Origin: Elsinoe arachidis
Taxonomy: Eukaryota; Ascomycota; Dothideomycetes; Myriangiales; Elsinoaceae
Assembly: GCA_013372555.1 (NCBI GenBank)
Contig: JAAPAX010000001.1
Span: 1,054,001 to 1,118,000, forward strand
Direction of reading: 5' to 3'
Length of the DNA stretch: 64,000 nucleotides
Shown here: piece after piece, positions 42,758 through 53,340 of the stretch
How the letters are laid out: each line of letters begins with the position of its first letter
Position numbering within the stretch: the stretch's first letter is position 1
Position numbers and translations under genes: made by a program
Notes under the pieces: generated by a model
The model's input: only the letters and a program-made list of their open reading frames with translations
Told to the model about the DNA's origin: nothing
The model's database searches: none

Positions 42758-44270
42758 ATGCTGTTCTTCCACTCATTGCTACCTCTTCTCGTCATGGGGC
42801 AAGCTTCTTCGGCACGCAGCATTGAAGAACAAGCTATCACAACCAACTGGGCAGGGGCAAACTCCTACTTTCTTCATGCCTTCAAACAGTCTGTCTCGTC
42901 CAATGAATGGAAGTCCACATGCTCATATTTGGTAGACCAGATCGATTGGCCGTCCTTGACGCCATGAAAGACGCCAACTTCAAAACCCTTCGCATCTTCA
43001 TCTCGTACACCTACCAGAACAACAAGGACACTGGGTCCATCGAGATGCCTGACATCGAGCCGGAGCAGGTAGGAAAATACGACCCCACCCAGCTCCGAGC
43101 TATCGACCAGCTCATGATCGAAGCTCAAGCCAGAGGTACCTATCACAACGCGTCGCTTCTGATAGTATATTGATTATGTAGGCATCAAGCTCATCATCGC
43201 CATGCACGACCGCTACCAACTCGGATGCTGGGGAAGCGGTACATCTCCATTACCATTTTGTCCTCCTTCTCTACTGACCTGCCGCTCTCAGACGCCTACG
43301 TCACCAAATACAAACTCCCAGCCATCAACTGCGCCACCACCCCGGCAAGCCAAAACGACGTGACATGGTTCTACCAGGACCCGTCCCCGATCAACGACTA
43401 TGACAACCGCCTCGCTTACATCCTCCAGCACAAGAATGAGCTCCTCCCTGGCGCACCTCAGTGGAAAGACCTAGACAAATACATACTGTCCTTCAACATC
43501 CAGAATGAAGGACAGGGACATCTCAGAGGCAACATCGCCCCTGCACCAAACTGGTGGTGCGACCGAAGCAAAAAGATGCGCGCCATCATGGGGGCAAGCA
43601 AGATCTTGATATCAACCGGCACGTCACACCCTCCCGTCGTCTCTCACAGGCTTACCCCCGGCCATTCACCACTTTGCCATCCCTGACCTCCCTTTCCCAT
43701 CCTTCCCTCAAGATCCAACCCTCACTCTTTCGCGTGTTCCCTTACCTCCCTCTACCTTCACTTACCTTCTCCTCTCACCTCTCCTCGCCCCCCAATCATC
43801 TCCTCCCCTCCCCTCATCGCCCGAGCTCTCCATCTGTCCCCAGCTTTCCCTCCCAAGACATCACTCTGACACTTGCTCCCACAGGCGGCGGAAATGAGTT
43901 CAGTAACTCCGACCTCCCCCAAAACTGGGCCTGCCCCACCCTCGACCTAATCTCCATCCACTCCTACTCCTCCCCCTCCGTCTTCGCCCAATCCGCCCCC
44001 TCCATCCTCGCCCGCGCCAAATCCGCCTCCAAACTCGTGCTGTTCGAAGAATTCGGCGCACTAGGGCAGAATAAAGCCCAGCTGCTGCAGGGGTACATGG
44101 ACGTCTTGAATGGATTGGGGGTGCCGTGGTTGGTGTGGCAGGTAAGCAAGCCGGGGAGGGGGGAAGGGGATTATGAGATTTGGAAGGATGAGGGGAGTTG
44201 GGGGACTGTGAAGGGGGGGGCGGGGAAGGCGTTGGGGGGGAGGGGGGCGCAGGGGTGGGGGCAGTTGTGA
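42758..44270 (+). CDS. secreted GH5-like glycoside hydrolase (mannanase/cellulase clan)
   Basis: Five exons: 42758..42888, 42936..43135, 43182..43238, 43292..43618 and 43885..44270; 366 aa. The N-terminus is a signal peptide (MLFFHSLLPLLVMGQASSA). Barrel features: NWAGANSYFLHAF, LAVLDAMKDANFKTLRIFIS, a IKLIIAMHDRYQLG strand, the acid/base Glu in FNIQNEGQGH, LDLISIHSYSS, and the nucleophile Glu in VLFEEFGA, then VPWLVWQVSKPG. Both catalytic Glu are present, in the GH-A clan order. It acts outside the cell on a beta-linked polysaccharide, but I cannot choose mannan or glucan. Intron 1 uses a GTCTGT donor. The last intron (266 nt, versus about 50 elsewhere) appears to use a GC donor (G|GCACGT) to keep STGGGNEF in frame; a GT alternative would delete GGNEFS. 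Confidence 0.75.
43619..43884 (+). other. long pyrimidine-rich intron with GC donor
   Basis: 266-nt intron of the GH5-like gene, about five times the local norm. Almost entirely C and T, with a strong CTCCCACAG acceptor. The donor GCACGT is required by frame with that acceptor. It continues the C-rich composition of the flanking exon. Confidence 0.55.
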
Positions 44271-44813
44271 GCTAAGGTGGGGAGGGATAGGGGCTGGAGG
44301 TAAAAGGGAGAAGGTCGGGGTTGGGAGTGGCGAGGGTTGGGAGTGGGTGAAGTTGAGGAGAGGAGTGGGAAGGAGATTCGGGCTGGGGAGAGGGATGGAA
44401 TGAAGAGATAGCAGGCGAGGGGGAAAAGGAGACGAGAGGGCTGACGAAATGAGCAAACAGTGATATGATACGGTCTTCTGCCAGTGCGTTGCTCTGCTGT
44501 TCTTACCAAAATCAGACTGTTTCTGACACTGGAGAGGCGTTTGGATTGGACGGTCATTTTCAACGACTATCTGCCGCTATACTGATGCTGCGATATCAAA
44601 TACTCTCAGCCCTGCTTTGGGGCTATGCTACTAAGCAAACCCATGCGTCCTGCTTCAAACGCCAATGCTCTCAATTTTCCCATGCATCGTACAAGTATCC
44701 TTGCTTCCCATTTTGATCAAGATGCTTCACCACCCCCTCTGCATCTCCAACATCTCTTGTTTCTGCCTTTCCTCCAAGGACGACCGCTTTCGTCTCTCCG
44801 CGTGGTCAAACTT
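44271..44813. other. intergenic between convergent genes, G-rich start
   Basis: The 3' flanks of the GH5-like gene and SPT5. The first about 170 bases (44271-44440) are G-rich and purine-rich on +, continuing the composition of the gene end. No gene is seen. Confidence 0.55.
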
Positions 44814-47800
44814 CTAATCATACCCAGGCGCGTCGTCTTGCATCCCACCAGGCGTCTCAGCTGCGTAAGCTCCCGGTGTCTGCGGATAGCCGCCCGGTGT
44901 AGGCGCGCTCGCTGCTCCACCTGGTGTTGCATAGTCGCGGCCGTATCGACCTGGGCCGGGAGTGGGCTGATCGTAGCCGCCTGATGCACCTGGCGTTGGA
45001 GCCGCGTAAGCCCCTGGTGTGGGCGCGTCGTAATTGTAGGTTGTCTGTGATCAAGTCAGTGATCTGATGATCAGAAAAAGGCAAGGAAATCTAGACTTAC
45101 GCCTCCATAACTCGTGCCTGAACCACCATTGTAGCTCGTCATGTTTCCGTTTCCGTACGCCGTGGACCCACCGTACGACGTGGACCCACCGTATGCTGTC
45201 GCACTGCCCCCCGAATTTCCGCCACCAGCCCACGCGGGCGTTCGTGATGAGCCACTGTTCCCATACTGCGTGCGACTTCCATCTTTCCAGGCAGGGGTGC
45301 GTCCTCCGCCACCAGCTGCCCATGCAGGTGTACGGCTACCGCTGTGAGGAGTCTGTCCCCAAGCAGGAGTGCGTCCTCCCATTGCGCCAGCACCATGATT
45401 TGTGTGTCCACCTGTGGCCATCGAATTGGGAATGCCTCTACCACCGCTCCTGGCATCAGATGAGATGACAGCTCCGGTATTAGGATCGCGAAGGGTAAGG
45501 TTATCCTTCTTGCACTCGATGAAAGTCTTCTGCGAGGCCATCTCAATGCGCACAGAGTCATCCGTCGAGTCGACAACTCGGCCGATCTTGCCTTTATGCA
45601 CACCCGTCCTCGGGGCGACCGTCTTGCCGATGAGGTGGTCGCGACCCATGCTTCTTGGCGGTGGCGCCATGGCTGGTGCAGCAGCGCCTGGTCTCTGTAG
45701 AGCTGGGTTCATCTTTGATAGTGCTCCCATGGCTCCACCTGGCTTGCTCCTCGCACCGACAGTCAGAACATTCGTGGCTCGAGCAACAAAGACACCAGCA
45801 TTCTCCAGTTGTTCTCTGCTATGAACGAAGAGGTAGTTGCGGTGAATGTGAAGAACTCGTCCAGATTTGGAATCGCCTGCGTATTCTTTGACCGTGTCGT
45901 CAATGCGGATTTCCGAGGAGTCACGGTCTACCGTCTTGGCTTCCTTCCGACGTTCCAGCTTGTTTGAGATTTGTGAGGGCAGCAGATTACGAAGAGTGCC
46001 ATTCTGATCAAGGACGCGGACTGATTCGCGATCGACCTTGACAACCACACCGACTGTTGAGGCGCTATGTAATGTTAGTGTCTCCCTTCTCGTGATATGA
46101 TAAAGAAACTTACTCAAGTTGCACAAGATCGTGCAGATCGTACTTGGACAATCCGACCTGACCTCCCGAGTCGGAGGCAACGCGCAAGTCCTTGCTAAAG
46201 ACTGTGATTTCGGTGGTTGTCGAGTCCGTCAGGATCGTGACTCGGTCCTCGTGGATCCTCACCACCATACCGACTTCATCAAAGTACTTGCTTCCACCGA
46301 TGACCTTGACATGGTCACCCTCGCGGAAGAGCTTGCGAAGTCCCTTGATAGGAGACTCGATGACCGTTCCTTGGAGAGGGCCTTCGCTGACTTTGATGCG
46401 GACAATGTCTCCAGTAACGCTTTCAGCTTTACCCCAGACACCACGCTGTTCACCCTGATAGATCTCAACAGTGTCGCCCGGCAAGAAAGCTGCACCAGTA
46501 CTGCTCTTGATCGTAGCTGCGAGAGCTGACAGGTCCAAATTCTCGGTGCCGTCTTCGGCCCCTTCTCTGGCGAACTTGGTGACTTCTTCGAGAGTCGGGT
46601 TGACGTCCTCCGTTTGCAAGTGATTGGCCTTGAAGCTCTTGATCAGATAGCCATCCTCGTAAGTCTCGCCCATATACTGAAAGCTGTGCCCGGACAGGCC
46701 TGCATTCATGCTCAGAAAACGAGAGTGCTTCTTCTTGGCTTCGTTTTCGCTGAACAGGCGCTGAGGTGGCTTCGGACCTCCACTGGTTGCACCGAATCCA
46801 CCAGGTCGCTTTCTCTTGACCATACCGGAATCGAAGGCGGCGTTCGCGTCCTCGTTCAGGCCGTAGTCCAGACGAGGAATGATTCGTAGCTCAACCTCGA
46901 CACCATTGGGCTCGACATCGTTGATCTGAGCCAAGTCTCCAGAGTACTTGCCGCGCTTGATGCGAACAAAGTGGCCAACTTGCAGCTCCTTACTCTTCCT
47001 GACTCTGAGCAGATCGGGCATTTCTCCAATGGGTACCAGCAAGGGTTTCGATCCAAGGTAGACATTCTGCATGCCTTCGAGCCCAGATGTGATATCAGCC
47101 AGTGTTCTCGCCTCGACATACAGCATTCCACCCATGACACCTCCTCTCTCAAAAGCCGAGATGATCTGCAGCGGCTCCCTAGTCCCAGCTCGATCCTCGA
47201 TGCGCTTCATGATGTTGAAAATCACTTCCCTTTCCTTGCCAGGCTTGCACTTGAGCCGCCAAATCGAGGGGTCGTCCACGCTCGGTAGGAGAAGTCGTTG
47301 CGGCACGATGACCGAGTCAGTGGCTGCTGCTCTGTTGCGACCGTACCTCTCCTTCAACAGCGCCGCCTGCTTTTCGGCATCCATTGAAGCGGCCAGGTCT
47401 CGTTGTCTGTCGAGTTCTCTGTGCTTACGATCATCTCTGTCCGCTCCAGGAGGAAGTTCCATCAGATCATCGGGATGCATGTCCTCGCCTGCAATCTCAT
47501 CCTCGTCTTCTGGATCCTCCTCATCTTCCTCGTCCACTTCGGCCTCGACATCGATGAACTGGTTTCGAGGGTCTCGTCGTCTCCGCTTGCGTGCTCGGCC
47601 CTGCAAATGTCAATCCCACTCACGCGCCTTCATCGGGTTGTACTCACCGTGACTTCCTCCTCCTCGTCATCCTCATCCTCTTCATCTTCATCATCGTCTT
47701 CATCGTCATCGTCGTCCTTGCCCTTCGGCTCGTCATCATCCTCATCACCATCATCGTCTTTTGCGCCATCCTCGTCGTCCATCTTCAGCTCGCCATCATC

Positions 47801-47998
47801 GTCATCTCGCGGAGCAGCTCCATTTGTCTTTGTCCTCACTGGCATTTCGTCGTCCTCATCTTCGTCCGGGACGGCCTTGCTTTTGCTGGCAGTCTTCCTC
47901 CCATCATCACCTTCATCGTCCGAGGCGACTGCGGGCGCAGGATTGAAATCTTCCTCGTCGGAATCGCCGCCAGCGAAATCGTTGTTGTAGTTCGACAT
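44814..47998 (-). CDS. SPT5: transcription elongation factor SPT5 (DSIF/NusG family)
   Basis: Four exons: 47648..47998, 46114..47600, 45101..46064 and 44814..45044 (introns 47-56 nt); 1010 aa. Order: very acidic N-terminus (about 1-165), NGN domain starting near IWRLKCKPGKEREVIFNIMK (about 230-320), then KOW domains (VGHFVRIKRGKYSGDLAQIN, PGDTVEIYQGEQRGVWGKAE, EGDHVKVIGG, and DTVKEYAGDSKSGRVLHIHR), a KOW near TGVHKGKIGRVVDS, and a C-terminal repeat region. That region has TPAW repeats (GRTPAWGQTP, SRTPAWAAGG, GRTPAWKDG, SRTPAWAGG) followed by Tyr/Gly-rich and TPGAY-type repeats. Spt5 binds RNA polymerase II with Spt4; the repeats are substrates of Bur1/Cdk9-type kinase. Length matches family members. 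Start at 47998 is the first ATG of the frame. Confidence 0.97.
47651..47790. repeat. imperfect trinucleotide (TCN/GAN) tract coding Asp/Glu run
   Basis: A trinucleotide-like array of TCC/TCA/TCG/TCT units on + that encodes the Asp/Glu-rich tail of SPT5 exon 1 on -. It is imperfect, so the expansion is old or under coding constraint. It explains the hydrophobic and Ser-rich spurious frames on the opposite strand. Confidence 0.75.
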
Positions 47999-48365
47999 GG
48001 CTGCGAAGCCACGCCTCTGAGAGCTGACAGCGCTTGGTTGAAGAGTTGCGAAAGTTTCACCAGACACAGATTGGACAGCGCGGGAGAGATCACGAAGTTG
48101 ATGTCTGGTGGAAGAAGAAATAGAAGTGAAGATAAATTAATAAGAGAGGTTGACATTCCTTGCGGCTCAATTCAGGGTTGCGGATGCTCCCGTGTCTGCC
48201 CCCGGAGAAAGGTGGTCCAAGCTCCTTGCGGGCGGACATGCTTCACATGCTTGTGCGACAGTCTTCCAACCAATCGGATATATGACTATAATATGGTATC
48301 TACTGATTTGGAACGTCATTTCACCTCGCCACTGTGTACAGACAACTTCGATCGAGCCCACAGCG
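47999..48365. other. intergenic, SPT5 promoter
   Basis: The gap between the SPT5 start and the 3' end of the succinate-semialdehyde dehydrogenase gene. Nothing further is seen. Confidence 0.5.
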
Positions 48366-50101
48366 CTATGACCCTTGCAGAGGCTGACCCATGCCTCCAA
48401 GAGTGACCATCTTGATGACCATGTATTCGTCGATACCGTACTTTGAACCTTCTCTTCCAAATCCGGACTGCTTGACGCCGCCAAATGGTGCTGCTGGATC
48501 CGAGATAATACCGGTGTTGACACCGACCATTCCGACCTCAAGCGCTTCCGCTACTCGGTATACCTAGAAGAAAGTTAGCCCTAGCCTCTCCTCTCATGAG
48601 TGTTACTCACCCTTTGAATATCCTTCGAGTAGAAGTACCCTGCAAGACCAACCTCCGCCGTGTTGGCGAGCTTGAGGACCTCAGCCTCAGACTCGAATTT
48701 GAAGAGACCAGCCACTGGGCCGAATGTCTCCTCATTGTGCAGCTTCATCTTGTCGGTCATATCCCTGATTACAGTCGGCTGGAAGAAGTTTTCACCGGCA
48801 TCCGGAATCTTCTGTCCTCCGACCAAAACCTTGCCACCTTGCTTAATGGCATCCTGGACGTGTCTCTCGACCTTCTCTACCGCCCGATCGTGGATCAGAG
48901 GACCGTGGGTCACACCCTCCTCGTAGCCCCCTCCAACCTTGAAGCTCTTGACCTTCTCCGCAAATGCGTTGGCGAACTTGTCATAGATGCCCGATTGGAT
49001 GTAGATCCTGTTTGCGCACACGCAGGTTTGACCTGATGATCGGAATTTACAAGCAATAGCACCAGCGACGGCTGCGTCAAGGTCTGCGTCGTCGAAGACG
49101 ATGAATGGAGCATTACCTCCGAGCTCGAAAGAAAGCTTCTTGAGGGTGTCTGCGGACTGCTTCATGAGAAGCTTGCCCACACCTGTACTGCCAGTGAAGG
49201 AGACCTTGCGGATCGTGTTCGAGGATGTGATTGTTGAGCCGACCTCGGCAGTGTTCTTCAGAGCCGTGATGATGTTCACAACTCCTGGCGGAATACCAGC
49301 GCGTATTGACAGCTCAGCCAGGGCAGCGGCTGTGAAAGGGGTCTCTCCAGGCGACTTTGCTACGACTGTGCAGCCAGCAGCCAGAGCTGGACCAATCTTA
49401 CGTGTGATCATGGCAGCAGGGAAGTTCCACCTATGATTATCAGCAGATATCATCTGGCGAGCTTTCGTGACTTACGGGGTGATAAGACCGCAGACACCGA
49501 CTGGCTCCTTGATGGTGAATACCCTGTTGCCCGCAACAGTGGCAGTGATCGTGTCGCCATACGCCCTCGGAGCTTCCTCACTGAACCACTCGAAGAAGTT
49601 GGAAGCATAAGCGACCTCACCCTTCGCATCGGCCAGAGGCTTTCCATTCTCCCAGGTGATGAGCCTGGCAAGATCCTCTGCATTGTCCACCATGAGCTGG
49701 TACCACTTCCTCAGCATCTTTGCTCTTTCTCTGGCGGTAGTCTTTCTGAAGGAAGGCAGCGCATCAGCGGCAGCTTTGATCGCGAGCTCTGTGTCCTCCT
49801 TGTCCATCTCGGGCATGGTCCCAATGGGTTTCATGGTGGCTGGGTCAACGACCTCGAAGGTCTTGCCCGACTTTGCGTCAACCCATTTGCCATTGATGAA
49901 GGCTTGCGGCTTGAGCAACGACTTGTCGTTGAGCTGAGACTGTGGTCAGCAGTGCTCCTAGCCAAGGTAGTGGAGGGTTTGGTATACTGGGGGAACGCTG
50001 TGACCCATTGCGTATGATCTTGAGATTGTTCGGAGATAGTTGGGATTTTGGAAATGGAAACGTGGTCTTGATCTAGAAGCAATCTGAACTAAGGAACGCA
50101 T
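48366..50101 (-). CDS. UGA2: mitochondrial succinate-semialdehyde dehydrogenase
   Basis: Four exons: 49988..50101, 49476..49933, 48611..49430 and 48366..48563; introns 45-54 nt; 529 aa. The first exon encodes an Arg-rich, acid-poor presequence (MRSLVQIASRSRPRFHFQN, ...RTISRSYA) followed by an internal Met (MGHSVPP) that could serve as a cytosolic start. Family features: FINGKWVDAKSGKTFEVVDP, PVGVCGLITPWNFPAAMITR, SFTGSTGVGKLL, general base Glu in SFELGGNAP (about 292), catalytic Cys in SSGQTCVCANRIY (about 326), EETFGPVAG, and the SSADH-type ending SDPAAPFGGVKQSGFGREGS. It oxidises succinate semialdehyde to succinate, last step of the GABA shunt, EC 1.2.1.16/24. The C-terminal motif YMVIKMVTLGG also fits the SSADH branch. 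Confidence 0.93.
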
Positions 50102-51945
50102 TGTAAAAGAATGGAATGGTCATAGGGAAAAAGTCATTGAAACCTCGGCTGGGCATTCAGAGGGTCGGAGGGTGTTGGAGAACGTCGGAGCCATCGACCC
50201 CACCATGACATGACAGCTCGACGGTGCCGATTCCGAATGAGGGGAAATGTTTACACGATGATGTAAATTGGCAGCACCATCTTTTCAGTCAATGCATTCT
50301 ACATTGATGGGACGAAGTAATCCTTGTCGTCAGCTGTGGAATATTGCTCGTTCGCAATGCATTCAAAACAACTGTCATATCCAACTATGCTGCTTGAGCA
50401 AGCAAAGAATGGTCCGCTAATTTCATACTCCAGAGAATTCATATAGCCGATTCCACCAAAGCAAACAACCGCGCTATGAGCGCTACTTCCCAATGCATCC
50501 AAAGCGCCATGCTGGTATCCATGTGTCGTTCATCACTCAATTCCATCCGATAATGCCCTGTCTGACGATGCTCTCCCCGTTGGCTCCTCGATGCTCCACC
50601 CGTATTCTTCGACCAATGATGCCATCATCCCCGACTCCGAGATTCATAGGGAATGGCAGACGAAACAAGCCCGGACTCTGACATTGTCGCAGCGAGAAGT
50701 TGTGCAAGACACTGTGTGGACTGTTGGCTGCTCGCAGGTCTCCATCCCGGCTGTGTGTGGTCAGAGTGTGCCACTACGAAGTGGATGGCTCAATCATACT
50801 GAATCTGCACGTCAAAAGCTTGATCTTGACCCTGCAGCGGTTGTGTGCTGCCGCATATCGAAGCAATGGTACCCGCGTTTTGTGATTGGAAGAGTAGGTT
50901 GAGATCCGGTGCGGCTCCAGAGTCAGACTTCAGGATAGCAATGGTACCTCCAATCGACGTTTTGCTCGAGTCACCACACATCTTGATCGTCAAGTAGTAG
51001 AAGAATATCGATGGTTTGATATGTGCCTCTTCCTCAAATGATGCTGTCGCAGGGTGGAGATGGTAGAGGAGAATAGAAACAAACCGGTATGACACCTTCA
51101 GACTCACCTGTCCTCGTCCTCTTAAACAAACGCCATGATGGACATGAATGGACAAAACTTGCGCATGGCGGCTGCTGGACGATAGAAATGTGCTCAACCG
51201 TAATGAACGCCGAGCGAAGCTTTTGAGCAAGTTTCACCACAAAGCTCCGGATGAGGTAGTTTTTTGTTTCTGAGGTGTCGTGGGAGGACACGTCAGATCT
51301 GACCAGAGCCTTGAAACATGCGCTGGGTGATGAAAGGGAGTAGGCGTCCTGAACAGTCGGTGCATCTGCGCGTATTCGATTTCGCATGTTTGCTCGTCAT
51401 GGGCTGTCGAGGTCATGCGACTCACTTCTGCCATCCCTCGGTTTTTCGCCTCGGGTCACAGTCGCAGCTCTATTGACGGGTCCTGAAGCTGACAATGAAG
51501 CCGACGAATCCGATTGGGACAATCCTGGATGGTTCGAGAATTTCGAGCAAGGACAAAGAGGAAAGAAGAATGCAAACATCTTGGGCAGAGGAGGATTTGC
51601 GACGCGACGCCCCAGCTGTTTGCACCGTTTACATTGATCAGGCCGCGGAGCTCTTGAGGGAGCGAGCAAACAACTCAATCACAACGATCAGCCCAAGACC
51701 TCAAACATTACACCCACTGTATACTACAGATCAAGCGGCTGTCGTGCCATGTCGTAGGATACAATTAGGCCAGGAATAGCACCTGGGGTCGACACTCTCG
51801 ATTCCTGTCTGCATGACCTCCGATCACATGCCCTATCCACGCTCACAATGGACAAGCAAGTCTACCCCTGCGCTTCTACAGCCTCATCTATCTAACACTC
51901 TGTAGCTCCTGGATACCCTCCAAATTGCGCTCCTCTCTCCCCAAA
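50102..51945. other. long intergenic region, possible upstream exon
   Basis: About 1.8 kb between the SSADH start and the coiled-coil gene. A minus-strand frame at 50790..51230 (146 codons) has no family I know and is probably chance. A short ATG exon 51848..51855 may belong to the next gene. No tRNA or repeat is seen. Confidence 0.4.
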
Positions 51946-53295
51946 ATGCCACTCGCTCCGATCCCACCGCCAATAACAGCAAGCATCTTCCTCCCTACTC
52001 GACCACCTCCATCTCCTCTCCCACAAAAGCCATGGTACCACCGCAAAGCCGCTTCCCTCGAGTCCGACCTGCAACTCCTCCTCGATGCGCAGGCCGCCTC
52101 CCTCTCTAATCCCCTCTCTCCTCCGTCACCGTCCCCTGCTCCCTCCTCAGCAAGCAGCACCACCTCCTTCCACCCAAGTCGGACGAAGAAGATTCCCCTC
52201 CGCCAGGCTCGTGCTGGTCTATACACTACCATGCGACGACTCGCCGCTCTCAAGGATGAAGAAGTCTCCGCACTCGTCGCGACTGTGGACTCGGTCGCAG
52301 GGTCACATGAGCAGTTGCTAGCATGGACGGAACAACGCACGAAGCTTCGCGAGCGCACAGAGCACATCGCATCAAGCGAAGACGTGGACAGGGCGAAAGA
52401 GCTGAGGGAGCAAGCTGAGGGACTGCAGCCTGAGATACGCGAATTGGAGGACCGGTTAGCGAAGCTGCGGAACGAGCAGAGACGGTTGACGAGGGAGGCA
52501 GATGAGGTTGCGAACAGGGTGGAGGGAAAGGTGGCAGGGTACACGAGACGGCTAGAGGGGGTGGAGAGAGAAGTTAGAAGTTTCCTTGAAGGATTAGGGA
52601 GAGAGGGTGAAGTGGTGTTTGACCAGGACGGCGATGGGGAGGAGGAGGAAGGCTTCTGGGCAGCGCCGAAGAGGAGGACCTTGGAGATGGCTGTGGACGT
52701 GATTGGCAAGGAGCGAGAAAGAGCAGAGGGACGTCTTGATGTGGTTGAGACAGAGCGAGAGGCATTACTAGAAGGAGCTGTAGTATGGAAGGACGTGATA
52801 CGGCTGGTAGAAGGATTCGAGAAGGACCTTCGAGAGGACATGCAGAATACAAGAAACAGTCCAGGCTCGAGCGAGCAGCTGAAAGATACGCTAGGCCGGA
52901 TGGACGAAGTTGTCGAACAGCTGGAAAGTCAAATCGCCCTCTCCGAAACCAAAGGTTGGAAACTCCTCATAGCAGCCATTGGAGCCGAGCTCGACGCCTT
53001 CCTCAAAGGCAAGGACGTCCTCCAGCAAGCCCTCGACGCAATGGAAGAACCCCGTGATCGCCCATTCTTCGACGGTACGGACGACAACGAGGAAGAGCAA
53101 GGCGTCAACTCAGTAATCCGCTCACCTCCAGTAACACGAAAAGACGACCAAGAATCCCACGACGGCAAGATCGAAGCGCTCGACCACGCCTTCAAAAGAG
53201 GGCCAACCACCAACGGATCCCACGATACCGACGAAGACGACGACGGACCTGACCCAGAATTAATGATCTCCCATCACGACACCGACACAGACTAG
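51946..53295 (+). CDS. coiled-coil protein, Atg28-like
   Basis: 449 aa from ATG 51946. A Pro-rich start (MPLAPIPPPITASIFLP) is followed by LESDLQLLLDAQAASL and then KKIPLRQARAGLYTTMRRLAALKDEE, a pattern I associate with fungal Atg28-type autophagy proteins. A long heptad-like coiled coil (about residues 110-235, with ELREQAEGLQPEIRELEDRL and RLAKLRNEQRRLTREAD) and a second helical part follow, then an acidic, polar tail. Atg28 acts in selective autophagy of peroxisomes in yeasts; the assignment is by motif resemblance and moderate only. Upstream, ATG 51848 plus a GC-AG intron (51856..51904) would add an N-terminal MDNSWIPSKLRSSLPK in frame. The tail ends 45 bp before the convergent monooxygenase. 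Confidence 0.55.
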   Translation: MPLAPIPPPITASIFLPTRPPPSPLPQKPWYHRKAASLESDLQLLLDAQAASLSNPLSPPSPSPAPSSASSTTSFHPSRTKKIPLRQARAGLYTTMRRLAALKDEEVSALVATVDSVAGSHEQLLAWTEQRTKLRERTEHIASSEDVDRAKELREQAEGLQPEIRELEDRLAKLRNEQRRLTREADEVANRVEGKVAGYTRRLEGVEREVRSFLEGLGREGEVVFDQDGDGEEEEGFWAAPKRRTLEMAVDVIGKERERAEGRLDVVETEREALLEGAVVWKDVIRLVEGFEKDLREDMQNTRNSPGSSEQLKDTLGRMDEVVEQLESQIALSETKGWKLLIAAIGAELDAFLKGKDVLQQALDAMEEPRDRPFFDGTDDNEEEQGVNSVIRSPPVTRKDDQESHDGKIEALDHAFKRGPTTNGSHDTDEDDDGPDPELMISHHDTDTD

Positions 53296-53340
53296 ACCCC
53301 CTTCTCATGACAAGCTTGATACCCAATCCGACCCCCTTCT

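Noticed and set aside
47403..48406. Ser-rich and Ile/Val-rich plus-strand frames
   Set aside because: They are antisense to the Asp/Glu-coding triplet tract of SPT5; the apparent hydrophobic protein is an artefact of that tract.
50790..51230. 146-codon minus-strand ORF
   Set aside because: It resembles no family; its N-terminal half is Ser/His-rich low complexity. Left out for lack of evidence.
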